Assembly: GCA_033032175.1 (NCBI GenBank)
Contig: CM065321.1
Location: 16,018,501 to 16,082,500, forward strand
Source: Saturnia japonica
Taxonomy: Eukaryota; Arthropoda; Insecta; Lepidoptera; Saturniidae
Reading direction: 5' to 3'
Length of the DNA: 64,000 nucleotides
Positions 23,901-32,479 of the stretch are shown here, in pieces. Position numbers and translations under genes: made by a program. Positions within the stretch are counted from its first letter, which is position 1; each line of letters opens with the position of its first letter. The notes beneath the pieces are model-generated. The model had not been told where the DNA came from. It was given only the letters and a program-made list of their open reading frames with translations, and did no database searches.

Positions 23901-25813
23901 CTAAATCTTACAATTTTACATTAATTATTGCATTAAAATAAATAAATCAATAAATAATTGTGCAAGAAGTTACATATTAAAAATGTTAACGTAAATTTTG
24001 ATCGTAATTGTTAATAGTTATTAATTGTGTAAGATGTGTATAAACTATAAACCCACGTTTCCATTAAATAAGGTTAACATTGAATATAACATAATATTGT
24101 TTGTTTCACTTCTTAGTTCTTAGGATTGATTCTCATAATAAAGTTTAGTCTCCGCTTGTTAGTTATTCTGGCTTGACAGCTCAGACGGACCGCCCGTGTT
24201 TTGTCTAACTTCAATAGTTCAGGGACCTTGTTGGGTAACTTAGAGATGGTTCATTGTTATTTTACCCATCCTGACTTAATTAAAATCTGACGGTAATTAT
24301 GCGTCAGTATTTTGATTTTAGTTTCAGTCTATTTGAATTTTCTTTTCATTTTTACGGCTTTGATAGAGAACAGAGAACCCTTTAGTACGCTCGTGTCTCG
24401 GATTAGTATGAAGAGAATTGTAGTAATTATATTGATAGGAAAACATTATTTAGAAAGATGCAAAATAAGATACAGAAATACTTCAATATTCTGAACTTAG
24501 TACCAAAGAATGTTCGATACGTCGGCGTCGCGTCAAATACAATGAAATACTTCTCCTTTTTGTCTGAAGTTTGCTTATAAAATTTTTATTTATGTAAATG
24601 TAATATTTAGTAGACAATATTAAGTAGACATTCGCAGTAAAGATCAGTCGCAGATAAGTATTAATTCCGCGAAGAAGAAGAAGAAGAATAAGGGTAGAAA
24701 GCACAACACTTAATAATTTTTAATGCTTATTTTATCATCATATTGCACTGGCAGTTAAACAGTGCGTATTAAAACCCCGTTGGATCCGTGAAGGTGCTAT
24801 TAGGTATTGAGATTATATTCTGTTTATGTTATCTATCTCAGATTATAAGTAAAAAATTACCCCTAATAAAATGTAAAAAAAATTGTTAAATGAGGAAATT
24901 TACATGGCAATACAAGGTACCGCCATACGATCAAACGTACCGCTGCTTTGCTAAATTTTAAAGAAACTAATACTAAATATGTTACTTCATTTTAAATCAC
25001 AATAACATTTTTATTTTCATAATAAATGAAATTTTGATATTTTTTTTGGTAATGTCATTGGGGTTCCTATAAGTAATATACTCTTTTCGACGGGGTTTTT
25101 AGTACATATTGTAAAATGATAGTTTTACAAAGGCAATATCTGCAAAGTTATTTATTTGTTATCTACAATAATACTAACAGTAATAATAATAATACAATAA
25201 TATTATATTAAATACACGAAATATAAATTACAGTATAGATGCTTTAGAAGTCGTTTAAATTTAAAAGGCTAGTTGTTTTCAACTTATCAGCTATACCGAC
25301 ATTAGTAATACGTGGAGAATAAGTTGCCACTTGTCAGTTTGTAGCTATGGCCTGTAGACTCTGTAGTTCGCGATTTCGCGCATGCTCAAATAAAGTAAGA
25401 TAAAAACAAGAATCTTTATTTACTAAAGACAGTTTAATCTTTACTGCTGAAGCATACCTATACAGATAATACCTACAACGAGAGTTCAAATGTTTGGATA
25501 AATTAATATTCAGTTAATATTATGTGTAAATAACGATAACGTGTTGATAAATTTTTACATAATACTTTTGAATAACGTTGGAAGAAATATCGATCGTATA
25601 CAAAAAAAGATATATCAACCAGAAATCAATTAAACCTAGTTTACAGTAGTGTGTAGTAATCAATATTACATATATTATTAAAGCGTTAATGATATAATAA
25701 AATTTCAATGAATATTATAGTGAAATGTGTGAAGAAATCATAAATGTATCGTTACTCACCAGCTGTAAGTCCTTTGGTTTGTACAAAAGTGCGGTTAAAT
25801 TATCTGTGGACAT
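2802..25813 (-). CDS. SORD: Sorbitol dehydrogenase (L-iditol 2-dehydrogenase), complete 8-exon gene
   Basis: Zinc-dependent medium-chain dehydrogenase that oxidises sorbitol to fructose with NAD+ in the cytosol. Coding exons on the minus strand are 25760-25813, 21828-21861, 20248-20381, 11106-11296, 9882-10066, 8135-8313, 3389-3510 and 2802-2979. They sum to 1077 nt, giving 358 aa plus a TAG stop, the usual family length, and every splice phase matches. Catalytic zinc ligands are visible as C41 (GICGSD), H66 and E67 (GHE) and E152 (EPLS). Four cysteines, C96, C99, C102 and C110, form the structural zinc lobe that the human enzyme lacks. The Rossmann motif GAGPIG is at 176-181, and D200 after VLIT fits NAD+ preference. 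The start MSTDNLTA aligns with the family N-terminus. The gene spans 23 kb, mainly because of repeat-filled introns. Seen: exons, motifs and phases. Known: family reaction. Function call is very secure; allele activity is untested. Confidence 0.96.
3050..3300 (+). repeat. Non-LTR retrotransposon 3' UTR remnant in SORD intron 7
   Basis: Contains the sequence order TCTCTCTACTT, AGGGTTTCCAGAGCTC, GGTCGGTAACGCGC and a TTTACCATCAG-type end. The same order follows a reverse-transcriptase tail at 45540-45760 and recurs at 20855-21025. It is a 5'-truncated LINE end. Confidence 0.5.
3389..3510 (-). CDS. SORD: Sorbitol dehydrogenase exon 7
   Basis: Encodes [17 protein letters not shown] through [13 protein letters not shown] plus two bases of an Asp codon. 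Acceptor TTCCAG, donor GTGAGTTG. Two plus-strand open frames over this exon are antisense shadows. Confidence 0.94.
3558..4800. repeat. Repeat-like stretch with pogo/Tigger-like motifs
   Basis: AGTGTAAACTCCATATAAC near 3562 and ACTCTTTATAACG near 4755 resemble Tigger-type terminal sequences and a solo copy at 37243-37330. They are in direct, not inverted, orientation here, so no complete element can be drawn. Confidence 0.25.
4809..8120. repeat. Tandem (satellite-like) array, 12 copies of an about 274-bp unit
   Basis: Unit starts (GAATTTGAACTGTAATTAG) fall at 4809, 5083, 5358, 5631, 5906, 6181, 6456, 6729, 7003, 7276, 7553 and 7828, giving periods of 273-277 bp. Internal copies are nearly identical. 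The first differs by several bases and the last (7828-8120) is clearly degenerate with insertions. Most internal variation lies in one short stretch after GGTAACCCGG. The array lies wholly in SORD intron 6 and stops about 10 bp from the exon 6 donor. Repeated 82-codon open frames on the minus strand arise from the repeat itself and are not judged genes. Its origin is not recognised. Confidence 0.95.
8135..8313 (-). CDS. SORD: Sorbitol dehydrogenase exon 6
   Basis: Encodes D200 to the residue before [21 protein letters not shown], a variable helix, and [17 protein letters not shown]. Acceptor TTTATAG, donor GTAAGC. The intron after this donor begins with about 10 bp of unique DNA and then the 274-bp tandem array. 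Confidence 0.95.
8442..8545. repeat. 52-bp perfect tandem duplication
   Basis: The sequence beginning TCATGATGGTAAAGTC at 8442 is repeated from 8494 with a 52-bp offset, in SORD intron 5. After the second copy comes a stretch rich in CGAGTA and TATCGAT motifs. Confidence 0.85.
8546..9881. other. SORD intron 5 remainder, with one interspersed repeat
   Basis: At 9225-9400 a minus-strand copy of a repeat also seen at 17045-17215 is present: CCCGACTGCGAAAACGGAGG, then TATGTTTTTCGAG, then GATTTTAGCATA. Otherwise no exon or RNA gene was found. Confidence 0.5.
9882..10066 (-). CDS. SORD: Sorbitol dehydrogenase exon 5 (Rossmann fold start)
   Basis: Encodes the end of K138 through the first base of D200, covering [26 protein letters not shown] and the GAGPIG nucleotide-binding loop. 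Acceptor TTCTAG, donor GTAACT. 185 nt = 1 + 61 codons + 1. Confidence 0.95.
10067..11105. other. SORD intron 4, nothing recognised
   Basis: AT-rich intronic sequence between two well-defined exons, with no repeat ends or coding similarity that I can support. Confidence 0.5.
11106..11296 (-). CDS. SORD: Sorbitol dehydrogenase exon 4 (structural zinc lobe)
   Basis: Encodes residues 75-137 plus part of 138: [19 protein letters not shown], the four-cysteine lobe and the FCATPP segment. Acceptor TTTTTAG, donor GTGAGTAC, phase 2 end. Confidence 0.95.
11560..12260 (+). pseudogene. Non-LTR retrotransposon reverse-transcriptase tail, broken
   Basis: The plus-strand translation keeps the C-terminal RT landmarks [33 protein letters not shown] and MEYLPSP. 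It is interrupted by in-frame TAG and TAA codons and a frame change. The downstream part (about 12100-12220) resembles LINE 3' UTRs ending GATGACCGCTTATCATCAGG. It is a dead 5'-truncated insertion in SORD intron 3, on the strand opposite to the gene. The landmarks are those of insect jockey/CR1-type ORF2 C-termini. Confidence 0.7.
12261..13537. other. Intronic stretch, little recognised
   Basis: A possible LINE-type 3' end lies at about 13070-13145 (ATTAAATAAATGTG, then a TTTC tetramer run). Otherwise there is no supportable feature. Confidence 0.35.
13538..13690 (+). repeat. tRNA-derived SINE, second type
   Basis: Starts GTGGCCTCGTGGCTCAGTGA (A-box-like) and continues to a degenerate B box GGTTAGATCTCC, then a non-tRNA body ending in a TATGTATGTATGTTTG run. 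Confidence 0.5.
14444..14740 (+). mobile_element. Non-autonomous Helitron, family C
   Basis: Begins near ATAAACCAATATTATAAAC and ends with a perfect hairpin (CACGG, loop, CCGTG) followed by GCACAACTAG and then T. The left end is approximate. Internal text (AAAAGCTACTGAACCGAT) is characteristic of abundant insect Helitron-like repeats. No coding capacity. Confidence 0.5.
14741..16139. other. Intronic AT-rich stretch, nothing firmly recognised
   Basis: Includes ATA/ATT-rich runs near 15290-15370. No exon, RNA gene or element ends could be supported. Confidence 0.35.
16140..16800 (-). repeat. GC-rich composite repeat
   Basis: Contains blocks shared elsewhere in the window. CGGCTGAGTG...AGCGCTCGCCCCCAAG...GGTGAAGCTGTCG followed by a CCTAAGGCTAACAG end recurs inverted at 32860-32945. 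A GATCACGACCACC...ACACATAGTGATAAA block recurs at 28470-28760 and 32480-32820. It is a retroelement or Helitron-derived composite of unknown class. Confidence 0.4.
17045..17215 (+). repeat. Interspersed repeat, plus copy of the 9225-9400 family
   Basis: CCCGACTGCGAAAAGCGAGG, GTTTTTCGAGCGTATG, GGCACGCTCTGTAATC and GATTTTAGCATAAG follow in the same order as in the minus copy at 9225-9400. No terminal structure is visible. Confidence 0.5.
17870..18982 (+). mobile_element. Helitron-like repeat, degenerate
   Basis: Has the ACGCAAAAACTACTGGACCG text typical of insect Helitron-like repeats near its 5' end. It finishes with a hairpin-forming CGCGCGAGCGAAGTCGCGG followed by GCACAACCAGT, where CTAG is expected. 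Other sequence has inserted between the ends. Boundaries are approximate. Confidence 0.35.
19368..19650. mobile_element. MITE with AGAGCGGCCACA terminal inverted repeats and TA target duplication
   Basis: Left end TA|AGAGCGGCCACATACAG and right end CTGTGTGTGGCCGCTCT|TA are inverted copies. The inversion extends about 45 bp through CGGAATTTCG and a CGAT-rich palindromic segment. It is 279 bp between TA duplications and has no transposase. TA duplication fits a Tc1/mariner-type parent, but the family is not identified. Confidence 0.8.
20031..20187 (-). mobile_element. Non-autonomous Helitron, family A, truncated copy
   Basis: Carries only the 5' portion of family A (minus-strand start TCTATACAATTAATAAAA, then the CCGAAACTGTTGGACC block). 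It lies directly beside SORD exon 3, within about 60 bp of its donor. Confidence 0.55.
20248..20381 (-). CDS. SORD: Sorbitol dehydrogenase exon 3 (catalytic zinc ligands)
   Basis: Encodes residues 30-74, including [10 protein letters not shown] (C41) and MGHEASG (H66, E67). Acceptor CCCAG, donor GTATTA after GTTGCTAAG, ending in phase 0. Confidence 0.95.
20855..21025 (+). repeat. Non-LTR retrotransposon 3' UTR remnant
   Basis: TCTCTCTACTTAGG, AGTAGGGTTTCTAGAACTC, CAAAGCGCTAATA, AGTTTACCATGAGG and TGTTTGCCACC occur in the same order as the LINE tails at 3050-3300 and 45540-45760. Confidence 0.5.
21220..21705 (+). mobile_element. Non-autonomous Helitron, family A, diverged copy
   Basis: Reads TTAATAAAATTGAAGCG, then AACGGTTGGATCG, then ATTGGCTTACGC, then AACCGGGAGCGGGG, the order seen in the other family A copies. 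The 3' hairpin and CTAG are not intact. Confidence 0.5.
21828..21861 (-). CDS. SORD: Sorbitol dehydrogenase exon 2 (34-nt micro-exon)
   Basis: Micro-exon between a TTTTCAG acceptor and a GTGAGTTT donor. It encodes [11 protein letters not shown] plus the first base of the next codon. It joins exon 1 in phase 0 and exon 3 in phase 1, giving the family segment PIPE...EVLLRMD. It is too short for simple ORF finders. Confidence 0.93.
22040..22360 (+). repeat. Possible MITE or transposon fragment rich in ACTCGG motifs
   Basis: GTTTTCATTTTACGAGTATACTCGG-type text, repeated CTCGG/CCGAG motifs and a short Met-initiated frame suggest a decayed DNA transposon terminus. No target duplication or full inverted repeat was found. 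Confidence 0.25.
22361..25759. other. SORD intron 1, nothing firmly recognised
   Basis: AT-rich sequence with short runs such as an AAGAAG trinucleotide stretch near 24670-24690. No exon, RNA gene or element with defined ends could be supported. Confidence 0.35.
25760..25813 (-). CDS. SORD: Sorbitol dehydrogenase exon 1
   Basis: This exon encodes residues 1-18, beginning [12 protein letters not shown] and ending at DLQL before a GTGAGTAA donor. It ends in phase 0. An in-frame upstream ATG at 25897 would add 28 residues with no family counterpart, so the downstream ATG is preferred. Confidence 0.92.
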
Positions 25814-26741
25814 TTTGAACGTGCGCGTCCTGCGAATGGCCCCGGTTAACTGATTAATGGAAGCAGAATAAGCAGATGAATGAATTGAAGTCCACAATGT
25901 AGTATAAAAATAATAATAAACGCGGGTGCGACGCGACGTGCGACGGAGGTGTGTCCGTTCGCTAAACCAATATCGTACCTATTTATCGCTCTGCGTTACG
26001 ATAAATTCGAATACATATGAAATTAATATTTTTTATCACTAACTCAATAACTGTATTAAAATATAAACTGTCATCAATACACATTAAAGAGTTGTAAATT
26101 GTGTTCTTACAGAACTCTTTCCTTTTTTTGTGATGTTTTGTAATCATTTATAATTCTTGATGTTACTGTCTACATGTACCAAGTTGAATAAATTATAAAT
26201 TGAAGTAGATTGCGTAAGACAAAATGTAATTAGTCAGTTACGTATCAACAAAAGTAAATAAATGAATGTGTACCTACGAAACTGAATGTTTTGAGATTAT
26301 TTTTCATTTCAATTAAAATATTTTATATTTCGCTCTAGTTTCATTTTTGCTTAAAACTTACAGGTGCTGATAAACGTGCTCGTAACTTCTAAAACCAGTA
26401 TAAAGTTTCGTTTTTTATTAAAATATTTTATTTCTATTTACTGTGTTTTACTTATCATTGCTTCTGTTTTGAAAATAAACAGTGTTGATTTTTGAGATGG
26501 GGCAGTAAGGGTAGGCATTTTGAGACATTTCGATCCGCATGAAGTTTTTTTAAAGTGTACAGGCAGAGCTAGAAAAAACTTTTCCCATACATTTAGTAGA
26601 AAATTATCGTGGCTTCGATAACCTTTTGTATGAAAAGAGACTCCAACTTAGTTTTATCATTGATTAAACTTTCTATTATGGATGTCTGGACACAGAACAC
26701 TACAAAAATGGCTAGACAAAAAAGTCTTCAATATCGGAACA
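25814..26741. other. SORD 5' flank
   Basis: Directly upstream of the SORD start. A GC-richer patch at about 25920-25990 (CGCGGGTGCGACGCGACG) stands out from AT-rich surroundings and could lie near the promoter. No TATA box or initiator can be assigned with confidence. Confidence 0.3.
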
Positions 26742-26742
26742 T

Positions 26743-27290
26743 CTATACAATTAATAAAATTGAAGTGTCTGTTTGTAATGTCAAAATAACAGATTTTTAC
26801 TAAATTCATAGGAAAGTATATACGATACTTATAACAAAAAGCCCATTTTTAAAATCTTTGTCTGTCTGTATGTCTGTTTGTCCCGGGTTATCTTCGAAAC
26901 TGTTAGACCTATTTTGAAGGGACTTTCACTGATAGATCTATATATATATCTGATAGATCCCTATATCATTATAGGGAGTAACTTAGGCTACTTTTATTTT
27001 CGAAAAAGAATTAAGGTTCTGCAGCAATAAAAAAAAAATTGGTCATGGTGAATCAATTCGGGCGCTTAAATGGCTTATGCGGAGTAAATCATAAGAAATA
27101 TAGCAAATTAATGTAGTACATAATCATAGGCATTAAAAAGACCTACAAAAAAGTCCGGGAGAGTATACACCTATCTTCTAAGGAACACCCACAATAAGCA
27201 TTTTTGTCTTTAAAATAGCCGGGAGCGGGGGAACAAGATTCGCGCGGGCATTTTGTTGTCCACGTGAGCGAAGCCACGGGCACCGCTAGT
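26743..27290 (+). mobile_element. Non-autonomous Helitron, family A copy, both ends intact
   Basis: Starts A|TCTATACAATTAATAAAA and ends with the hairpin CCACGTGAGCGAAGCCACGG, then GCACCGCTAG|T. This copy shows the A/T insertion context and CTAG end most clearly. It is about 548 bp, with an internal GATAGATC/TATATA stretch. Confidence 0.7.
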
Positions 27291-27504
27291 TATAATATAC
27301 ACTTTGAAAATAAAAATCTACATAGTTTGTTGCTTGTGACTTCTGACATTCTTAGACAAAAATGGCCTCAAATTCAAAAGTTTACTTTTACTAGAAGCTT
27401 TTTATTTATATAAAAATAACTAATAATAATTACTATATAGTATAGATGTACATAGGGGACAGACCGACAGACGGTATTTCACGTAGGCTCATCGCCTAAA
27501 TCTT

Positions 27505-28075
27505 TATAAGACGCAAATTCGACTCCACATGGAGTATTGTTCTCATCTCTGGGCGGGAGCCTCCCAGTACCTGTACCGGTCCTTTTGACCGCATTCAGCG
27601 TAGGGCGGCTCGAGTTATTGACGATCAAGCTCTTTCCGATCGGCTTGATCCGTTGGCTCTGCGTAGAGATGTTGGTTCACTCTGCATCTTCTAACGCATT
27701 TATCATGGGGAGTGTTCCGAGGAATTGTTTGATTTGTTCCCGGCTGCTGAATTTCATCATCGGACATCGCGTCAGAATCGTAAATTCCATCCACACCACC
27801 TCGATGTCCAGCGTTCCACAACAGTGCGTTTCTTAAAGCACTTTCTGCCTCACACAACCACTTCGTGGAACCAGCTGTCGCCTGAGGTCTTTCCGAACCG
27901 TTATGACCTGGTGACCTTCAAGAAGAGAGCTTATTCCTCCCTAAAAGGCCGGCAACGCTTCTGCGCGCCTTCTGGTGTTGCGGATGTTTGTGGGCGGCGG
28001 CGATCACTTTCCATCAGGTGCGCCACGTTCCCGTTTGCCCCCTTTTTATAATAATAAAAAAAAGAAAAAGATAGC
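27505..28075 (+). pseudogene. 5'-truncated non-LTR retrotransposon, RT C-terminus and 3' UTR
   Basis: The conceptual tail reads HMEYCSHLWAG, FDRIQRRAARVIDDQ, then [14 protein letters not shown], then [20 protein letters not shown] and LKGRQR. These are classic C-terminal landmarks of insect LINE ORF2. A frame change near 27570 and an in-frame TAA near 27692 break it. The 3' UTR ends CACTTTCCATCAGGTGCGCC, then an ATAATAAAAAA tail at 28047-28070. Confidence 0.75.
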
Positions 28076-28469
28076 GGGACGCGACTTCATTTTATACTAT
28101 GTATAGATTGAAGTTAATGAAATAATGACATGACTGTGTTCGTTCGAAATTCGAAGTTTAATTATTTTTTTTACAGTCTTCTTGTATAAAAAGTTTCAAT
28201 AAGGAAAAAAATAAAATGGAGTCTATTTATTACCAACTTCGACAAAAGACGGAAGGTTACTCAATTCGAATCTATAACAATGTTCAATTATAGTCGGTCT
28301 GTCTTTTTTAAAACTTTATTGATGTGAAACATCTAATGTGGCGGGTCAGACCGTTGGTGTGGCGACGCTTTGGTTCCAACGTTGGCGGTGTAGAGCCGAG
28401 ATCGTTTTTATTAATGGACAGACTAGATCATTTCAAAGTTTCATCTTAAAACATAGATAGATTAAACCA

Positions 28470-28765
28470 GCTGGTAGGATCGCGACCACCATACACATGG
28501 TAAGAAAATGAGTATATTCACAGTGATTTTCTTTTGGTTTGTCGTGTTTCGGGATCGCCCCGTGTATATCCAGCAATCAAGTAGAGTGGTAGGGGTCACG
28601 ACCACAATACACATAGTAATAAAATAAATTCTTTCTTTTGGTTTGTCGTGTTTCGGGATCGCCCCGTGTATATCCAGCAATCAAGTAGAGTGGTAGGGGT
28701 CACGACCACAATACACATAGTAATAAAATAAATTCTTTCTTTTGGTTTGTCGTGTTTCGGGATCA
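28470..28765 (+). repeat. 104-bp minisatellite derived from a Helitron-like sequence
   Basis: CTTTTGGTTTGTCGTGTTTC starts at 28531, 28635 and 28739, an exact 104-bp period, with nearly identical units. The core (GGGATCGCCCCGTGTATATC) also appears singly at 29925-29970 and 35280-35400, inside or beside family B Helitrons. Confidence 0.75.
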
Positions 28766-28880
28766 TTAGGTGTATTTTTTTTTAAATATAATATATTCTT
28801 AAAAATGTTTCACATGTGCGGGGAGACCCGTGATGGCCAACTTTTTAACACGTTTTTTCATAGTATCGCACTAGTATAAA

Positions 28881-29047
28881 GCCGCGTGGAGACAGGGTGA
28901 ACGACAGCAAACAGGCTCTAAGTGGGCGTGGCAGAACAACACCGCATTCTGTGTGGGCCAAAACAGCGAACGAGAGCGAGCGAGTGCGATGCCGCGGCCG
29001 TACGGCCACGCTCATTCTGAGCTTTCGTTCTGCTTGTCTGTACGCAG
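28881..29047. mobile_element. MITE with about 45-bp imperfect terminal inverted repeats
   Basis: The left arm GCCGCGTGGAGACAGGGTGA and the right arm, inverted GCTGCGTACAGACAAGCAGA, match imperfectly over about 45 bp through CTCTAAGTGGGCGTGG. The middle is GC-rich (GAGCGAGCGAGTGCG). No clear target duplication. Confidence 0.6.
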
Positions 29048-29687
29048 CATAATATGGCATTAGTACTGGCCCGTCCTCGTCGCATCAAGCGACAGCTGTT
29101 TTGCCAAGTATACCCGCGAAATGCTCAACTATATTCTACAACTACAACTACAGTCTAGTCCACCCCGACCCCAGCGAATACATAATCAAGTTTTACAGAA
29201 GGACGGCTCAGTAGAAAGCAACGTAAATCGCTTTTTCACACATAGACATCGTTCTATATGCACATTTCTTTTTATGAATATTACTTCGTGGACAACATAT
29301 CTTGATTTCAAATATTACTGAAATTATATTATAAACAAGGGGAATTGTTTCTTATGTAACAGTAAATACGATCAGAGGCAGATCAAGCTGGCCTAAGTCC
29401 GTTGAAGCTGTCAAAGACTCTAATGGTCCCAGGACCCTTAAGGCAAACAGAATAATCAGTCTGAAAAAAAATACAATCAAGCTAGCGTGGGCGTGTACCA
29501 ACGATATCAGCAAGAAATAACAAAAAAACCGTGTGATTCGTAGGATACCAGATAGGAACGAAGTTCCTTATTATAAAATATTAAGATCATGAAACGTTAG
29601 TGTGTGTGTGTATATATGTACAGTACCGGATTAAGCAAGCGCGGGGCCCGTAGCAAACTCTATCAAAGAGCTCTTGATCTGCTATAC

Positions 29688-29997
29688 CCTACTAATATAA
29701 TAAATGCAAAAGTTTTATGTTTTGATGTTTGTTACTCAATCACGCTAAAACGGCTGAACAGATCTCAATGAAATTTGGCACACAGATAGTCTATGACCTG
29801 AAATAACACATAGGGTACTATTTATCCCGGTAAAAGTCATAGTTTAACCAATGTTATCCTACAAATATAATAAATGGAAAGTTTCTATGTTTGTTACTCA
29901 ATCACGCAAAAATGTTGATTTTTTTGGTTTGTCGTGTTCCGAGATCAGTCTGTGTATATCCAGTAATACGCAGACGAAGTCGCGGGTACCAGCTAGT
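29688..29997 (+). mobile_element. Non-autonomous Helitron, family B, nested in the hAT element
   Basis: Begins CCTACTAATATAATAAATGC and ends GACGAAGTCGCGGGTACCAGCTAG|T. A second 5'-like segment starts near 29860 (CCTACAAATATAATAAATGG), so it may be two overlapping copies. A minus-strand relative lies at 35251-35597. Confidence 0.55.
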
Positions 29998-30099
29998 AGG
30001 TTCATAAGTATAAAATACAAAAAAAAAATCTCAATACGTTTATTTACCATATATAGGTTACAATTATTGTTAGTGTATAATACAGTACATTAATAAGTG

Positions 30100-30310
30100 T
30101 TGGGTACGCGTCACTTCCCCTCTGCGTAAGGGGGGGGTGACGTTTCCCCGGTTTGGACGGGCGTTTTGTTGCGCCGGATGCCCGTCCCGTAGACGCCGTA
30201 CGGATGCCAGTGGGACGCGATGTTAGTAGTGAGAGGGTCCGGGGGGTGCAATAATGCACGACCGCTTGAGGTGCCGGGTCTTCAATGAAAGTCGAAATCT
30301 TCAATTAATT
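30100..30310. repeat. GC-rich block, origin unclear
   Basis: GCGTCACTTCCCC, a GGGGGGG run, GGATGCCCGTCCCG and GGTCCGGGGGG make this much more GC-rich than its flanks. It may be part of a retroelement 3' region. Open frames on both strands lack family resemblance. Confidence 0.3.
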
Positions 30311-31059
30311 GTTCGCAGGACGACCAAAGCTTTCTTCTTGTTGTTACTTGTACTCGTTGAATTGCGTCGTGCCCCATACGGCGCCTCTTGGAGCTTAAGT
30401 AGTTCGGAGAGTGACCGTAAAGAGAGCACCGCTATATTTCGTGTTTTAATTTTAGTTTTCTCTTTGGTTGCCCTGTTAATCTCTCTATATTTCTTTCATT
30501 ATATATCTTATGTATACATGTTATATATCAAAATAATCCTTGTCGTATTACCTATCCATTACACATTCACATATTATATACATTAAGTATATATTCCATA
30601 CATAAGCCAAAAACAATGTAATTTACGGGCGGCATCACCGTTTTCCGTTCGTAAAGTTTCTATAACATTGAATATCCTTACTCTATTGACTTATTCCATG
30701 CATTTATCTATTCTATATTAGTTCTATTGCCTTGAATGAATGAATACGTTAAATGCACTTTTATTTTGTACACTGGCGAGCTTAATGCTATAAAACATTT
30801 TCTTCCAACTAACCATCTTGGCCTTGAATTCCCATTGTGTAACGTGAATTGGAATATGTTTGTTGGAAAATGTCTAAGGTTTGTCTTTTTTATAACACCA
30901 AGTAAATACAATAATAAATACAATAAAATCTTAATAAACTCTGAAAAAATTACGCTCAGACAGAGGTTGGCGGGTTTGGATGCACGTGGCCCCCCCTTTG
31001 CGTGGGGCCCGTAGCAATTGCTACTCTTGCTACGTGGTTAATCCGGCACTGTATATGTT

Positions 31060-31904
31060 TGCATGCATGCTGTAAAAAGTAAGCATACACACCTATACAT
31101 AGTGTATAGCCTCCATGCGTTTAACGTAGTAATAATAATCAGATGGTTCCACTTTTCACCACCAGAAGGTGTAATTATCGTATGATAATAATAATAACAA
31201 ACTGCAATAATAATAATAACAGCCATCACGTAGATTATACATAATACGCTTTTTTTTAACGTTACGGACGTTTTTTGCCGGCTAGGGTATCCCACCGCAA
31301 CGTCCCGTGGAACTTCGTTCCCATAAAAAAATATTTTTTTTTAATTCCATTATTTTAAAAAAAGTGTTCGGAAACTACTTAATCTTTTTCGTTTGTATTT
31401 TATTTTATGTTTTTTTGACTGACTATAATACTGTTAGCCTTAGGGGCCCTTGTAACTAGAGCCTCTGACGACTTTTGCAGCGTCACAATGGCTTGGATGT
31501 ATTTATATATGATAAGTAAACAAACGTCACAGTTCACAGCACATTTTACAAATTGTAAAAAAAAATAGAATATAATTTTAAAGTAGTACATAAATTACAT
31601 TTCATAATTCTACCTAACGATACCGATATGTGTGTATGGAATGTATTTAAAAAGTTGTTTTTTGAGTAATGGGTGAGAGTGTATGTGTGTGCCTGTGTGT
31701 ATTTAATAACATATGTTAAAACAAATGTTAAAAAAGCATGGATAATATTAACTGTTGTTTTCTCTATAGTGTTAAAATAATTGTAATTGACCTAGAAACA
31801 TATTTCAGTATATTTCACTTTATAGCATAGTTCTGTCCCTTTTTTCCGCGTCGCGTTGCGTGGCGTGCTATAAGATTCTTTCTGGCTTGATTCTGTGACA
31901 GTAA
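31060..31904. other. Intergenic stretch with simple repeats
   Basis: AATAAT trinucleotide runs lie at 31127-31220, and a TTAGCCTTAGGGGCCC repeat block at 31433-31490 is also seen at 32864. No gene is supported. Confidence 0.35.
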
Positions 31905-32048
31905 TACCACGACTCAGAGGTAGGCCAAAGACACGGTGGAAGGATGAATTACAGATATCGCAGGCAAGAACTGGTTTTATGTTGCTAAAAATCGTGACGC
32001 TTGGCATTCTTTGGAGGAGGCCTTTACACGAAGAGGGGCCCACGTAAC
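31905..32048 (+). pseudogene. RTE-type LINE ORF C-terminal fragment
   Basis: Plus-strand translation gives RLRGRPKTRWKDEL, then after one frame change AKNRDAWHSLEEAFTRRGAH and a TAA stop. The pattern GRP..RW.DDL...W...AQ/KNR..W..LEEA is the conserved C-terminus of RTE/BovB-like LINE proteins. It is a very short 5'-truncated relic. Confidence 0.6.
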
Positions 32049-32479
32049 TTAATTATACTACATATTATAATAATAGTACTTAAATTTATCTTAAAACTAA
32101 CCACATTGCATGTATATAAATAACTGTTTTATTGTTTTATGTAAGTTCTGCCATAAATAGGCTTTTTTTTTATACCACAGTGAATACTGTGAAAAAGCCG
32201 TATTAAAATAATTTTGTTTCATATAACCTGCACGTAATCACTAAAATATATTATTATCTACGAAAAACTGTTACGAGTAATGTTAAGTTCATAATATTTA
32301 GTGTCATTATGATAATAAAAGTATATCTTTGTTATTTATCTTATCTGTTGTTTGAGTTAGTTGCATAACTACCGTACTTGTTTAATTGTCAAGGGCATTT
32401 GTGAAATAAATAAGGAAAATAAAAAAGTGTGCGAGTCACGAACTTAACAAGTAGGGTGTAGACTCTGTTCTATTAGCAC

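Larger units (their letters stand above)
29621..31051. mobile_element. hAT-type element with 8-bp target duplication
   Basis: Terminal inverted repeats CAGTACCGGATTAA at 29621 and TTAATCCGGCACTG ending at 31051. Flanks TATATGTA (29613-29620) and TATATGTT (31052-31059) match at 7 of 8 bases, the size expected for hAT insertion. Subterminal GGGGCCCGTAGCAA also recurs at both ends, inverted in part. No intact transposase is seen; a Helitron (29688-29997) and a GC-rich block (30100-30300) lie inside. Confidence 0.75.

Noticed and set aside
25814..25897. N-terminally extended SORD starting at 25897
   Set aside because: The extra 28 residues have no family counterpart and look like translated 5' UTR. 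The inner ATG gives the normal N-terminus.
30044..30586. Genes in the GC-rich block inside the hAT element
   Set aside because: Open frames on both strands overlap each other in a GC-rich transposon context and resemble no family.
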